Assembly: GCA_023436885.1 (NCBI GenBank) | Contig: JAEZHI010000040.1 | Span: 62,001-126,000 of the forward strand | Reading direction: 5' to 3' | Length of the DNA stretch: 64,000 nt | DNA from: Pseudomonadota bacterium | GTDB taxonomy: Bacteria > Pseudomonadota > Alphaproteobacteria > Rhizobiales > Pleomorphomonadaceae | Shown here: positions 32,397 to 40,687 of the stretch, in pieces | How the letters are laid out: each line of letters starts with the position of its first letter | Numbering within the stretch: position 1 is the first letter of the stretch | Made by a program: the position numbers and the translations under genes | The notes under the pieces: generated by a model | Told to the model about the DNA's origin: nothing | What the model saw: only the letters and a program-made list of their open reading frames with translations | The model's database searches: none

Positions 32397-33068
32397 ATGC
32401 GTTCGAAGACCGATGAGAAGCGAAACGCCATCATCGCTGCTGCACAGGCTGTATTCGAGGAAGTCGGCTATCAGCGCGCCAGCATGGCGATGATCGCCGC
32501 GCGGTTCGGCGGCTCCAAGGCGACGCTTTACGGCTACTTCCACTCCAAGGAGCAACTGTTCGCCACGGCAGTCACCTCGGCGATGGAAGAAACCGGCGAG
32601 GAACTCCTGGGTTCGCTTGCCTCTGGAGACGAAGTTACCGCCGTTCTCGGCAATTACGGCCGCATCTATCTCGATCTGGTCACCCGACCTGAAATTCAGG
32701 CCATCCTCAGGACTGTTCTCAGCGAGGGTCAGGGCTCGACTCTTGGCCAGGAGGTCTACAATCTCGGACCCCAGCGTGCCATTGACGGGCTGGTCGACTT
32801 CCTTGAAAAGCGAACCGCTGCCGGGGAAATTCAGTGCCCCTCGTCGGAAGTCGCTGCCTTGCACTTCAAGGGTCTGGTCGAGGCTGGCGTCACCGAGCCC
32901 CTTCTCTTCGGGCTACCCGAGACCAGAGACAAGCGCGACACGGTGGAAACCGCCGTCGCGGCCTTCATGAAAATCTACGGGGCGACCGGAATAACAAGTC
33001 GCGCCTCATCGACGCTGCCTGGATCAGATCATCTGCCTTCGCCCCGACAAACTCGGGGACAGCACTAA
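32397..33068 (+). CDS. TetR-family repressor of the EmrAB-type efflux operon
   Basis: A 223-residue repressor. The N-terminal HTH (about 8-52) reads AIIAAAQAVFEEVGYQRASM with the recognition part ARFGGSKATLYGYFHSKEQLF. The all-helical C-terminal effector domain is of the AefR-like type (TetR_C) and probably senses a pump substrate. The ATG at 32397 has GGGAG seven bases upstream; the longer frame from 32346 would cover the inverted repeat and lacks an SD. It is divergent from the efflux operon across a perfect palindrome. Confidence 0.92.
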   Translation: MRSKTDEKRNAIIAAAQAVFEEVGYQRASMAMIAARFGGSKATLYGYFHSKEQLFATAVTSAMEETGEELLGSLASGDEVTAVLGNYGRIYLDLVTRPEIQAILRTVLSEGQGSTLGQEVYNLGPQRAIDGLVDFLEKRTAAGEIQCPSSEVAALHFKGLVEAGVTEPLLFGLPETRDKRDTVETAVAAFMKIYGATGITSRASSTLPGSDHLPSPRQTRGQH

Positions 33069-33071
33069 ATC

Positions 33072-33482
33072 TCACTGTGAGACGGCCATCAGACCTGCCG
33101 AACTATGTTGGCTAGCCAGCGCGACAACCCTGCGCAACGCCAACTCACCAGATGCTTTTGAGATGACGTGGGAGCCGGCATAACGTTGCATGAGATCATT
33201 GCCGAGCATGCTGCCGGTGTGAAAAATCAGTGGCACTTGCCTGACGTACAGCATGTCGGCCACCGGATAGATATCGCCATCGCGGAGGTTGACGTCGAGA
33301 ACGGCCAGGGTGGGCGTCTGATCTTCAAGTGCATCGCAGGCATCGCCGACAGATGCATAGGGTCCGACGACATCCAATCCCATGCCGGAAAGGACATCCT
33401 CCAGCATGAAAGCGATGAGAGGCTCGTCTTCCGCAACTAGGACCCGCGAAGGAGCAACGCTGTTCAGCATATCGAATGACAT
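33072..33482 (-). CDS. Single-domain response regulator (receiver only)
   Basis: A 136-residue receiver protein. It has the acidic pocket in VLVAEDEPLIAFMLED, the phosphoacceptor aspartate in LAVLDVNLRDGDIYP and the conserved lysine in HVISKASGELAL. There is no output domain. Such stand-alone receivers, common in Hyphomicrobiales, often work with HWE/HisKA2 kinases in stress or light signalling. No kinase is adjacent. The start at ATG 33482 has GAGGCG five bases upstream; the GTG at 33497 is the alternative. It converges with tetR with 3 bases between the stops. Confidence 0.85.
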   Translation of the reverse strand: MSFDMLNSVAPSRVLVAEDEPLIAFMLEDVLSGMGLDVVGPYASVGDACDALEDQTPTLAVLDVNLRDGDIYPVADMLYVRQVPLIFHTGSMLGNDLMQRYAGSHVISKASGELALRRVVALASQHSSAGLMAVSQ

Positions 33483-33746
33483 TTTCGCCTCACTCACGCT
33501 AGGTTACGCTTGCTGAAATGCCTTGCACATAGTTGAAAACAGGAGACCGTGCGCTCGACAATTCGAGTGCAGAACAAGCAGAAATCTGGAAAGTTCCGCC
33601 AAACTGAAATAATACCCATCAAATAAAAGTCACAGCTCGCCTTGGCAGGCTTTGAAAGTATTTTAATCTGTAAAATTTGACAGGTTTATTTACCATCTTT
33701 TAAAATCTGCACCCTTCGATTAGTCTATACGGCGAGAAACGGAGAC

Positions 33747-34202
33747 ATGATGACCGAGACGGACGGACCGAGACGCGGCATTCCCATGGGATCGATCGAC
33801 GAGGACAGCATTCACGCGCTGGTCCATGGCTTCTACGGCAAGGTGATGGCCGATCCTGACCTTCTCGCCATCTTCGGCCGGGAAATCGAGAAGGACGAGT
33901 GGCCCGCCCACCTCGACAAGATGTGCGCCTTCTGGTCGTCGGTGCTGTTGCGCTCGGGCCGCTATGAAGGCCGACCGATGCGACCACACCTGCAGATCCG
34001 CGACATCGAGGACAAGCATTTCCAGCGCTGGCTGACCCTGTTCGCCGAAACGGCGCGGCAGGTATTCGACGAGCGAGACGCCAATGGCGTCATCGCTACC
34101 GCCGAGCGCATCGGCCACAACTTCCGTCTCGCCCGCGCCCAGACTCGCGGCCTCGACAGCGTCGGGCTGACCATGATCCGCGCCGAGGCACCGGCAAGCT
34201 GA
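33747..34202 (+). CDS. Group III truncated hemoglobin
   Basis: A 151-residue globin. The helix-B region is IHALVHGFYGKVMADPDLLAIF. It also has the FWSSVLLRSGRYEGRPM segment typical of group III proteins, with the probable heme-ligand histidine H81 in RPHLQIRD, and the conserved HFQRWLTLFAETA. Group III globins bind oxygen or NO; roles in NO handling or redox sensing have been proposed. The ATG has a GGAGA ribosome site. About 250 AT-rich bases lie upstream, and I found no FNR or NnrR box there. Confidence 0.88.
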   Translation: MMTETDGPRRGIPMGSIDEDSIHALVHGFYGKVMADPDLLAIFGREIEKDEWPAHLDKMCAFWSSVLLRSGRYEGRPMRPHLQIRDIEDKHFQRWLTLFAETARQVFDERDANGVIATAERIGHNFRLARAQTRGLDSVGLTMIRAEAPAS

Positions 34203-34410
34203 CGACAGCCAGTCCGCCGAAACGCTGCGGACATTGCGGCCGTGAGGTGTCAGCTCCGCATCGACGCCCGCCTTGAGCTCTAGGCGCAAGAAGGCCCAAA
34301 CATCGCATTCGTGCGTTTTTGCCACAGGTCGAACGTAATCACGTGCCTGTCATCAAACCATATTGCCCGCCACAAAAAGACCGAAATCAAACCACGCAAG
34401 TTTCAAAAGT

Positions 34411-34428
34411 CTGTAAGCGAGCTGTAAG
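34411..34428 (+). promoter_or_regulatory. Direct-repeat response-regulator box upstream of the T_hemolysin operon
   Basis: Two CTGTAAG heptamers (34411-34417 and 34422-34428) are spaced with an 11-bp period, the geometry of PhoB/PmrA/QseB-type sites where a winged-helix dimer binds tandem half-sites. The box ends 47 bases before the start codon at 34476, where it could replace the -35 element. The OmpR-type regulator at 40684, encoded at the far end of the cluster, is the natural candidate. Confidence 0.6.
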
Positions 34429-34475
34429 CTTCGACTTCTAGCCTGAAAACATCGGAAACAGGCAAGAAGACGACG

Positions 34476-35060
34476 ATGAGCGAAACAGAGATCTTGGATC
34501 GACACGATATTTCGTGGTCGTCAGCCGCAGAATTCATGCGGAACGTCTATCGCAATAGCTACGGCGCCGAGCTGGCAACCTTTCCCAACCGCATTCTCGC
34601 AAGGTTCGACCGGCATGGCACCGTGCTTTGTGCCGCCGGCCTCAGGTCGGACACCGACGGCTTCTTCTCCGAATACTATCTCGATCAGCCGATCGAAGCC
34701 GCACTCGCCGACATCGTCGGTCATCCCGTGGCTCGCAACGCCATCTGCGAGGTCACGACGCTCGTCAGCAGGGCCCCGCACGAGACCTCGTATTTCGTGG
34801 ACGATATCGTCCGCCTGGCCGCCGAGCTCGGCTTTCGCTGGTCTTTCTTCACGCTGACGCGCCGTCTGGCGCTCATGGTCCGCCACAAGGGGCTGTCGCC
34901 CTACGACCTTGCCGCAGCGACGGCCGATCGTGTTCCGCAGCCGGAAAAATGGGGCCGCTACTACCAAACCTCGCCGCGCGTCTTCGCGGTGTCGGGCGGT
35001 GCCCTGCCCCAAACTGTCCTCCCCTCAGAGATCCGGGTTCAACATGCATACTGTTCTTGA
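34476..35060 (+). CDS. Thermostable hemolysin family (T_hemolysin) protein, probable biosynthetic enzyme
   Basis: A 194-residue cytoplasmic protein that fits the T_hemolysin family along its whole length. It shows VYRNSYGAELATFPNRILA (24-42), CAAGLRSDTDGFFSEYYLDQ (52-71), ICEVTTLV (90-97), LGFRWSFFTLTRRL (118-131) and GLSPYDLA (139-146), ending with WGRYYQTSPRVFA. The name comes from a Vibrio protein, but the fold pattern looks like an acyl- or aminoacyl-transferring enzyme rather than a toxin (inference), and there is no signal peptide. It opens a six-gene operon in which every junction overlaps or nearly touches. The next gene begins 17 bases before its stop. Confidence 0.85.
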   Translation: MSETEILDRHDISWSSAAEFMRNVYRNSYGAELATFPNRILARFDRHGTVLCAAGLRSDTDGFFSEYYLDQPIEAALADIVGHPVARNAICEVTTLVSRAPHETSYFVDDIVRLAAELGFRWSFFTLTRRLALMVRHKGLSPYDLAAATADRVPQPEKWGRYYQTSPRVFAVSGGALPQTVLPSEIRVQHAYCS

Positions 35061-36498
35061 GGCGCTTCTCGTCACCACCGACAAGGCGGCCGATAGGCCG
35101 GCCTTCGCGGATGCCGAACTCGCCCTGTCGAGACGGCAGTTCGCCAACGCCGCCGTCAACTTCGCTCATCAGCTATCGGATGCACCAAAGGTGATCGGCA
35201 TCCTGATGCCAAACGGCGTCCGCTGGGCAGTCGCCGCAGTCGCGGCTGCCATGGCGGGCAAGGTTCTGGTGCCGCTGCCGACCTTCTTCACCATAGAGCA
35301 GATCTCCCACGTGGTGGTCGACGCCGGCATCGGACTGATCCTCACCGACACGCCACCAGAGGGCATCGCCAGCGCGGTGCCACCGACGCTCGTCGTCGCA
35401 GTCGATGACCGCCAGCCGACCGATACGCGCCTTCGGCCCGGATTCAGCGTGATCACCTACACCTCAGGCAGCACTGGAACGCCCAAGGGTGTACGCCTCG
35501 GCAGCCGCCAGATCGGCTGGTCGGCAAGAGCCCTTGCCAAGGCGAGCGGAGCAACATCGGGCGATCGGCATCTCTCATTGCTGCCGCTCTCCCTCCTCCT
35601 CGAAATGATCTCGGCCATCTTCGTGCCCCTGGTGGTCGAGGGCAGCACCTTCTTTGACAGGGACATGGCCGAGACAGTCGGTCGCGGCAGGGTTGGCTCA
35701 CTGGCCGGCGCCTTCGATCGGCACCACCCCACCACCGCCGTTCTGGTGCCACAGCTCCTGAAGGTCTGGGCCGCGGATCTCGCCGCGACCGGCCAGAGGG
35801 CGCCCTCCTCGCTCCGCTTCGTCGCTGTTGGCGGCGCGCCAGTACCGCTCGCAATCGCCGAAACGGCGATCAAACTCGGCATTCCCGTTTACGAAGGCTA
35901 CGGCCTTTCGGAATGCTGTTCGGTCGTGGCGCTCAACAGCCCCGGCCAGCGCGCACCAGGCACGGTAGGCCGCCCGCTCGACGGTCTCGACGTGATGCTC
36001 GACGACGGTGAAATCGTCGTCGCCGGTCCATCGGTCACCGACGGTTATCTCGGCCGAGCCGATCACAAGGGCGCCTGGCGCACCGGCGATCTCGGCCGGT
36101 TCGACGCCGATGGCAACCTCACAATCCTCGGCCGCAAGGACAACCTGATCGTCACCGGCTATGGCCGCAACGTCAGCCCCGAATGGGTGGAGACGGCGCT
36201 TCTCAACGATCCGCGGCTGATGCTCGCCTGCCTGTCGGGCGGAGCCGAAGCCCCCCTCACCGCCCTGCTGATCCCGGTTCCCCATGCCGAAAAGGCGATC
36301 CTCGACATGTCCGGCGAGGACCTCGGCGAACAGGTCGCTCGCCTCACCGCTCACCTGCCGGTCTACGCCCGGCCGGACCGCGTCGTCGCCCTGTCGCTGA
36401 TCGGCGCCAGAACCGCCCGCCTTCTCACCGACAACGGCCGCGTCAAACGCGCCGCCGTCGCCAAATTCCTCCAGACGTCGGCGCCCGTTGCCGTCTGA
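35044..36498 (+). CDS. AMP-dependent synthetase/ligase (ANL superfamily)
   Basis: A 484-residue adenylating enzyme that activates a carboxylic acid as acyl-AMP. The core A3 motif is YTSGSTGTPKGVR (139-151). Others are GYGLSE at about 300, TGDLG at about 350, the hinge GRKDNLIVTGYGRNVSPEWVE and the C-terminal catalytic lysine in DNGRVKR. It is shorter than typical acyl-CoA synthetases (about 550), with a compact N-terminal domain. The substrate, a fatty or aryl acid, is not predictable. The start overlaps the T_hemolysin gene by 17 bases. Pairing of the two families suggests that the ligase hands an activated acid to the partner. Confidence 0.88.
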   Translation: MHTVLEALLVTTDKAADRPAFADAELALSRRQFANAAVNFAHQLSDAPKVIGILMPNGVRWAVAAVAAAMAGKVLVPLPTFFTIEQISHVVVDAGIGLILTDTPPEGIASAVPPTLVVAVDDRQPTDTRLRPGFSVITYTSGSTGTPKGVRLGSRQIGWSARALAKASGATSGDRHLSLLPLSLLLEMISAIFVPLVVEGSTFFDRDMAETVGRGRVGSLAGAFDRHHPTTAVLVPQLLKVWAADLAATGQRAPSSLRFVAVGGAPVPLAIAETAIKLGIPVYEGYGLSECCSVVALNSPGQRAPGTVGRPLDGLDVMLDDGEIVVAGPSVTDGYLGRADHKGAWRTGDLGRFDADGNLTILGRKDNLIVTGYGRNVSPEWVETALLNDPRLMLACLSGGAEAPLTALLIPVPHAEKAILDMSGEDLGEQVARLTAHLPVYARPDRVVALSLIGARTARLLTDNGRVKRAAVAKFLQTSAPVAV

Positions 36499-36524
36499 CC
36501 GACCTCCAGCCAAAGGAAACAGCC

Positions 36525-37193
36525 ATGAGCTTCTACGATCGCCTGCAGAAGGAAACCGAACCGCAGCGCCAGGGCTTCCTGAGCATTCCGCTCGTCCGCC
36601 GCGCCATCGCCGAAGGCGCAAATCCGGCCACTTACGTCGCCTTCCTGACCGAGGCCTACCATCACGTCAGCCACACTTTCCCGCTGCTGGCGCTGGCCGC
36701 CTCCCGCACCAAGGACGAGCACTACCAGGACGGTCTCGTCGAATACATGGAAGAGGAGCGCGGCCACGAGAAGTGGATCCTCGACGATATCGTCTTCTTC
36801 GGCGGCAACCGCGACGCCATCCGCGACAGCCAGCCCTCGCCAGCCACCGCGGCGATGATCGGCTACAGCTACTACGCCATCGAGCACATCAGTCCCTATT
36901 GCCTGCTCGGCAGCGTCCATGTGCTCGAGGGCATGTCGGTGCTGCTCGCCGACAAGCTCGCCGACAAGCTGACGGCCAACTGGGGCAAGTCGGACGAGAA
37001 GGGCTTCTCCTACCTGCGCTCGCACGGCAGCCTCGACCAGAGCCACGTCGCCTTCTTCCGCACCCTGATCGACGGCATCACCGACCCGGCGGTCCAGAAG
37101 CTGATCATCGAGAGCTCGCGCACCTTCCACTATCTCTATGGCGGCATCTTCCGCGAGATCGACAGCCGTGAGGATCTCGCCCATGCGGCCTGA
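36525..37193 (+). CDS. Heme-oxygenase-like diiron protein (TenA/PqqC/HDO superfamily)
   Basis: A 222-residue all-helical protein of the TenA/iron-containing redox enzyme group. Candidate metal ligands appear in the family pattern: E43 with H46/H47/H50 in LTEAYHHVSHTFPLL, E77 and H81 in EYMEEERGHEKW, E135 in VHVLEGMS, and D171 with H174 in HGSLDQSHVAFF. The TenA catalytic cysteine motif is absent, so thiaminase activity is unlikely; an oxygen-dependent N- or C-oxidation or a desaturation is more probable. The RBS AAAGGA precedes ATG 36525. It lies between the ligase and the SDR in the operon. Confidence 0.8.
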   Translation: MSFYDRLQKETEPQRQGFLSIPLVRRAIAEGANPATYVAFLTEAYHHVSHTFPLLALAASRTKDEHYQDGLVEYMEEERGHEKWILDDIVFFGGNRDAIRDSQPSPATAAMIGYSYYAIEHISPYCLLGSVHVLEGMSVLLADKLADKLTANWGKSDEKGFSYLRSHGSLDQSHVAFFRTLIDGITDPAVQKLIIESSRTFHYLYGGIFREIDSREDLAHAA

Positions 37194-38007
37194 TGCTCTG
37201 CGCGTCCTGATCACGGGCGGCGGCTCGGGGATCGGCCGGGCGCTGGCCATCGAGGCGAGCCGCGCCGGCGCCGAGGTCGCCATCTGCGGCCGCCGCGCCG
37301 AGGCGCTCGAGGAAACCACCAGCCTGATGGACAACCCGTCCGAGGCGCTGGCGATCCGGGCCGACCTGACGATCCCCTCCGACCGGGCCTACGTGATCGA
37401 CACCCTTGCCCACCACTGGGGCACCCTTGACATCCTCGTCAACAACGCCGGCGTCGTCGAAGGCGGCGCCCACGAGACTCTCGACGAGGCGGCGACGGAA
37501 CGCATGTTCGCCACCAACGTGCTGGCGCCGATGGCTCTGACGAGAAGCGCCTTTCCGCTTCTGATGGCCAGCCCCGACCGCCAGCGGCGCGTCGTCAACA
37601 TCGGCTCAGTCTTCGGCGACATCGCCTACCCGGAGTTTGCCGCCTATTCGGCCAGCAAGTTCGCCTTGAGAGGCTTTTCCAGCGCGCTGTCGCGGGAATG
37701 GCGGGCCCACGGCATCGACGTGACCTATGCCGCGCCGCGCGCCACGCGGACCGATGCCGCAGCCGCCTTCTCCGGCCTCATCGCGAAGAACGGCATGTCG
37801 CTGGATACGCCCGAAGTCGTGGCGCGCCGCATATGGTCGGCCATCGGCGCCGGACGACGACGCGTCTATCCGGCCGGCCCCGAGCGCTTCTTCATCCTGC
37901 TCCAGAGCCTCGCCCCCTCTCTCGTCGACCGAGCGCTGTCGGCCAAGCCGGCCAGGAAGCAACAGGTCGCTCCCTCTCAAGTCACCACTCAAGGATCCCG
38001 TTCATGA
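37183..38007 (+). CDS. Short-chain dehydrogenase/reductase of the T_hemolysin operon
   Basis: A 274-residue classical SDR. The cofactor motif is VLITGGGSGIGRALA (TGGGSGIG at 11-18) with R38-R39 favouring NADP(H). The structural NNAG is 88-91, and the catalytic residues are S143, Y156 and K160 in YSASK. A C-terminal extension past the core may carry a substrate lid or membrane contact (FFILLQSLAPSLVDRAL). The ATG overlaps the diiron gene by 11 bases. It would reduce or oxidise a carbonyl or hydroxyl in the product of the cluster. Confidence 0.88.
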   Translation: MRPDALRVLITGGGSGIGRALAIEASRAGAEVAICGRRAEALEETTSLMDNPSEALAIRADLTIPSDRAYVIDTLAHHWGTLDILVNNAGVVEGGAHETLDEAATERMFATNVLAPMALTRSAFPLLMASPDRQRRVVNIGSVFGDIAYPEFAAYSASKFALRGFSSALSREWRAHGIDVTYAAPRATRTDAAAAFSGLIAKNGMSLDTPEVVARRIWSAIGAGRRRVYPAGPERFFILLQSLAPSLVDRALSAKPARKQQVAPSQVTTQGSRS

Positions 38008-38663
38008 CACCCAAGTTCACCCGCGCCCTGATCATCGCCGCTGGCCTCCTCAGCGTTACGCCCGCCATGGCGGGCACCGATCCGGTGTTCGAAGGAAAGC
38101 TGCACGACCTTGCTATCCGCTGGGAGACGGTCAAGTTCTCGGTTCCGCCGGGCGACAAGCAAACCGCTGAAATGGAGAAGGTCGGTGCCGAGGCCGACGC
38201 GCTCTACGCTGAGTATCCCACCCGCGTCGAAGCTGCCATCTGGGATGGTATCCTGAAATCCGAACGGGCCTCCATGGCGTCGGCCTTCTCGGCACTGTCG
38301 CTCGCCAAGGAAGCCAAAGCCATCCTTGAGAAAGCCAACGCCGCCGACCCGACCACGCTCAGCGCCGGTGCCCCTACCAGCCTTGGCGTGCTCTACTACC
38401 GCGTCCCCGGCTTCCCGATCGCCTTTGGCGACACGGACAAGGCTCGTGCGCTCCTCCAGCAGGCGACCGCCGCCGCGCCGCAGGGCCTCGACGCTTGGTA
38501 CTTCTATGGCGACTTCCTGATGTCGGAGCACGAATACGACAAGGCCAAGCAGGCCTTCACCTATGCCCTCACCATTCCGGAAACGCCGGATCGGCCGCTC
38601 TGGGACAAGAACCGCCGTCTGGTCATCAAGGAAGACCTCGCCAAGATCCAGACCAAGTCATGA
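38004..38663 (+). CDS. Exported TPR-like protein of unknown function
   Basis: A 219-residue protein with a Sec signal peptide (about 1-23, RALIIAAGLLSVTPAMAG). The mature part is helical with TPR-like pairs, for example AKAILEKANAADPTTLSAG and ARALLQQATAAAPQGLDAWY then YDKAKQAFTYAL. The SLGVLYYRVPGFPIAFGD segment is also found in TRAP-associated TatT-like proteins. It probably lies in the periplasm as a binding or scaffold partner. The start overlaps the SDR stop (ATGA) and its own stop overlaps the methyltransferase start (ATGA), so it belongs firmly to this operon. Confidence 0.78.
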   Translation: MTPKFTRALIIAAGLLSVTPAMAGTDPVFEGKLHDLAIRWETVKFSVPPGDKQTAEMEKVGAEADALYAEYPTRVEAAIWDGILKSERASMASAFSALSLAKEAKAILEKANAADPTTLSAGAPTSLGVLYYRVPGFPIAFGDTDKARALLQQATAAAPQGLDAWYFYGDFLMSEHEYDKAKQAFTYALTIPETPDRPLWDKNRRLVIKEDLAKIQTKS

Positions 38664-39331
38664 TGTCGGAGAGCTTCTGGCACCGCATCGGGCGCCAGCT
38701 CGCAACGCCGGAAGGCAGGGGCGGCCGTCTCGTTGGCCGCCTCATGGTCTGGCTCAACCGCACCCCCAACCAGCGCGCCATCGACGAACTGGCCCCGCGC
38801 CCCGGCGAAAGCATCCTGGAAGTCGGTTTCGGTCCCGGCGACGGACTCAGGGAAATCCTGCGCTGCGCGCCGGGCTGCCGTCTCGCCGGCATCGACAAGT
38901 CGCCGCAGATGCTTGCCATGGCCGGCAAACGCAGCCGGCGCGCCCTCGCCGAAGGTCATCTCGACCTTCGCGTCGGCAGCACCGAACGCCTGCCCTGGCC
39001 GGACGCCTCCTTCGATGCCGTCCTCGCCGTCAACGTCGCCTACTTCTTCGACGAAGCCGGCCTCACGATGCGGGAGCTTACGCGGGTTCTGAACCCCGGC
39101 GGTCGCCTGGTGATCTATGTGACCGACCGGGAAACCATGCGGCGCTGGCCCTTCGCTGGTCCGCAAACCCATCGCACCTTTGACCGGCCTGCCCTCGAGG
39201 CCATGCTGGCGCAAGGTGCCTTTCAGCCGGAAGGCATCGGGATCAGCGAGTTACGCTTGCCATTGGGCATGCGAGGCTGGATCGCCGTTGCCCATGCCGC
39301 ACGGGCGCCGGCGGACCACTCAATGCACTGA
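38660..39331 (+). CDS. SAM-dependent methyltransferase closing the T_hemolysin operon
   Basis: A 223-residue class I methyltransferase. Motif I is ILEVGFGPGDGLREIL (about 50-65), then the acidic GIDKSPQMLAMA and post-II RVGSTERLPWPDASFDAVLA. The N-terminal helix FWHRIGRQLATPEGRGGRLV resembles lipid-associated methyltransferases, but the substrate is unknown. Its start overlaps the TPR gene stop, and its 3' end overlaps the convergent kinase gene by 12 bases. Two ATGs (38660 and 38663) are equivalent. Confidence 0.85.
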   Translation: MMSESFWHRIGRQLATPEGRGGRLVGRLMVWLNRTPNQRAIDELAPRPGESILEVGFGPGDGLREILRCAPGCRLAGIDKSPQMLAMAGKRSRRALAEGHLDLRVGSTERLPWPDASFDAVLAVNVAYFFDEAGLTMRELTRVLNPGGRLVIYVTDRETMRRWPFAGPQTHRTFDRPALEAMLAQGAFQPEGIGISELRLPLGMRGWIAVAHAARAPADHSMH

Positions 39332-40687
39332 AGCCTCGAGACGCTCGGGAAAGCGCATTTCGGCCCGGCCGCCCGCACGACCACTCACTGGGCAACTGGA
39401 GAGTACGAGCTCACCGCCGTGGGCTTCCATGGTCTTGTCAACGATCGAAAGCCCCAGGCCAAAGCCGCCCCGGCGGTCGCTGCGCAGCACCCGCTTGCGC
39501 CTGAGCTCTGGATCGATCAGGTCGGCCGAAAACCCCGGCCCCTGATCGCTGACGGCAATCGTCCGCCCATGTGTGACCTCGATGGAGATCAGGCCGGCAT
39601 CGGGCGAGTGACCCAAGGCGTTTTCGATGAGGTTGCGCAGCGCCCGGAAGATATCGTCGCGCCATCCCATGACGATGACCGGCTCGTCACCAGCGATCAC
39701 CTCGACATTGCGCCCTTGCCGGAGGATTTCCGGCGCCAGATAGGCGGCAACCTCGCGAACGACATCCTGCAGCACGACCCGCTCTGGCGGCTCCAGGCGG
39801 AAGCGGCCTAGCTTTGCCCGGTCGAGAAGCTGCTCGACGAGGCGCTCCATGCCCCTGACATCGCCTTCGAGCTTGCGGGCTTCCGCCGATGAAGTCATCT
39901 CGGCCAGTTGCAGCTTCATCACCGCCAACGGCGTCCTGAGCTCATGCGCCATGTCGGCAACGAACAGCTCCTGGGCCTCGTTGGCCTCGCGCAGCCGGGC
40001 GAAGGCCTGATTGACCGTCTGCACCAGCGGCAGCAGGTCGTCGGGCACCCCATCCTCGCTGAGCGCCGCGTTGGCGCCGCGCGGCTGGATCGCCCGCGCT
40101 TCCTCGACGGCTCGGTCGAGCGGCCGCAGGGCCAGGCGAACGACAATGATATTAATGGCCAGGATGCCGGCCAGGAAAGGAATCCATAGCCAGGCGATGT
40201 CCTTCATGAACTCGTGCAGCACGGATTCGATGATCGTCGTGCCACGCGGAAAGACGAGCTGCACATAAGCCTTCGGGCTGATGTCCGGCGCGGCCAGCGA
40301 GATGCCGTAGAGGTCGGGCGTCCGGCCTTTCCCGCCTATCATGAAATAGTGGTAGAGCGAGCCGCCGACGGGCACGAAGGGCTTGGTCAGGCCGGGCGTG
40401 GCGTAGATGATGTTTCTGGCGTCGTCGAAGATGATGAAGGCGCCACGGTCGTCGGTGATGTCGGCGGTCAATGACGGATCGAAATGATAGACGACCTTGC
40501 CGTCTTCGACAGCGAGCCCCTTGGTGATCTCGCTGGCGAACAGCTGCAGCGTCCCTTCATAGAAGGGCGAATGTGCATCGTGAAAGCGCGAGTAGAGATA
40601 GAAGGCGCCGGCCCCCACCGCGATCGCGCTGACGAGAACCAAGCCGAGCACAAGTCGGGTGAACAGACGGCGCGGCAGAAAGGTCAC
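39320..40687 (-). CDS. Sensor histidine kinase, QseC/PmrB-like
   Basis: A 455-residue inner-membrane kinase. TM1 is about residues 12-33 and the periplasmic domain 34-165 has FYEGTLQLFASEITKGLAV. TM2 is about 166-186, and a HAMP-like linker follows. The phosphoacceptor is H248 in ADMAHELRTPLAVM. The catalytic domain has NLIENALGHSP (N box), SDQGPGF (G1) and GGFGLGLSI (G2). It starts within the regulator stop (ATGA, 40684-40687). The gene faces the six-gene operon with a 12-base 3' overlap, a position that links its signal to that pathway, as QseBC/PmrAB-type systems do for their adjacent targets. Confidence 0.9.
   Translation of the reverse strand: MTFLPRRLFTRLVLGLVLVSAIAVGAGAFYLYSRFHDAHSPFYEGTLQLFASEITKGLAVEDGKVVYHFDPSLTADITDDRGAFIIFDDARNIIYATPGLTKPFVPVGGSLYHYFMIGGKGRTPDLYGISLAAPDISPKAYVQLVFPRGTTIIESVLHEFMKDIAWLWIPFLAGILAINIIVVRLALRPLDRAVEEARAIQPRGANAALSEDGVPDDLLPLVQTVNQAFARLREANEAQELFVADMAHELRTPLAVMKLQLAEMTSSAEARKLEGDVRGMERLVEQLLDRAKLGRFRLEPPERVVLQDVVREVAAYLAPEILRQGRNVEVIAGDEPVIVMGWRDDIFRALRNLIENALGHSPDAGLISIEVTHGRTIAVSDQGPGFSADLIDPELRRKRVLRSDRRGGFGLGLSIVDKTMEAHGGELVLSSCPVSGRAGGRAEMRFPERLEASVH

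Noticed and set aside
33498..33746. AT-rich region before the truncated hemoglobin gene examined for FNR, NnrR or NsrR sites.
   Set aside because: No TTGAT-N4-ATCAA or similar dyad was found. The region probably holds an ordinary promoter that I cannot place.
34476..35060. Assignment as a secreted hemolysin toxin.
   Set aside because: No signal peptide or membrane-inserting segment is visible, and it heads an operon of cytoplasmic metabolic enzymes.
36525..37193. Assignment of the diiron protein as TenA thiaminase or transcription regulator.
   Set aside because: The catalytic cysteine motif of TenA is absent, and the E/H/D pattern and operon context fit an iron-dependent oxidase better.
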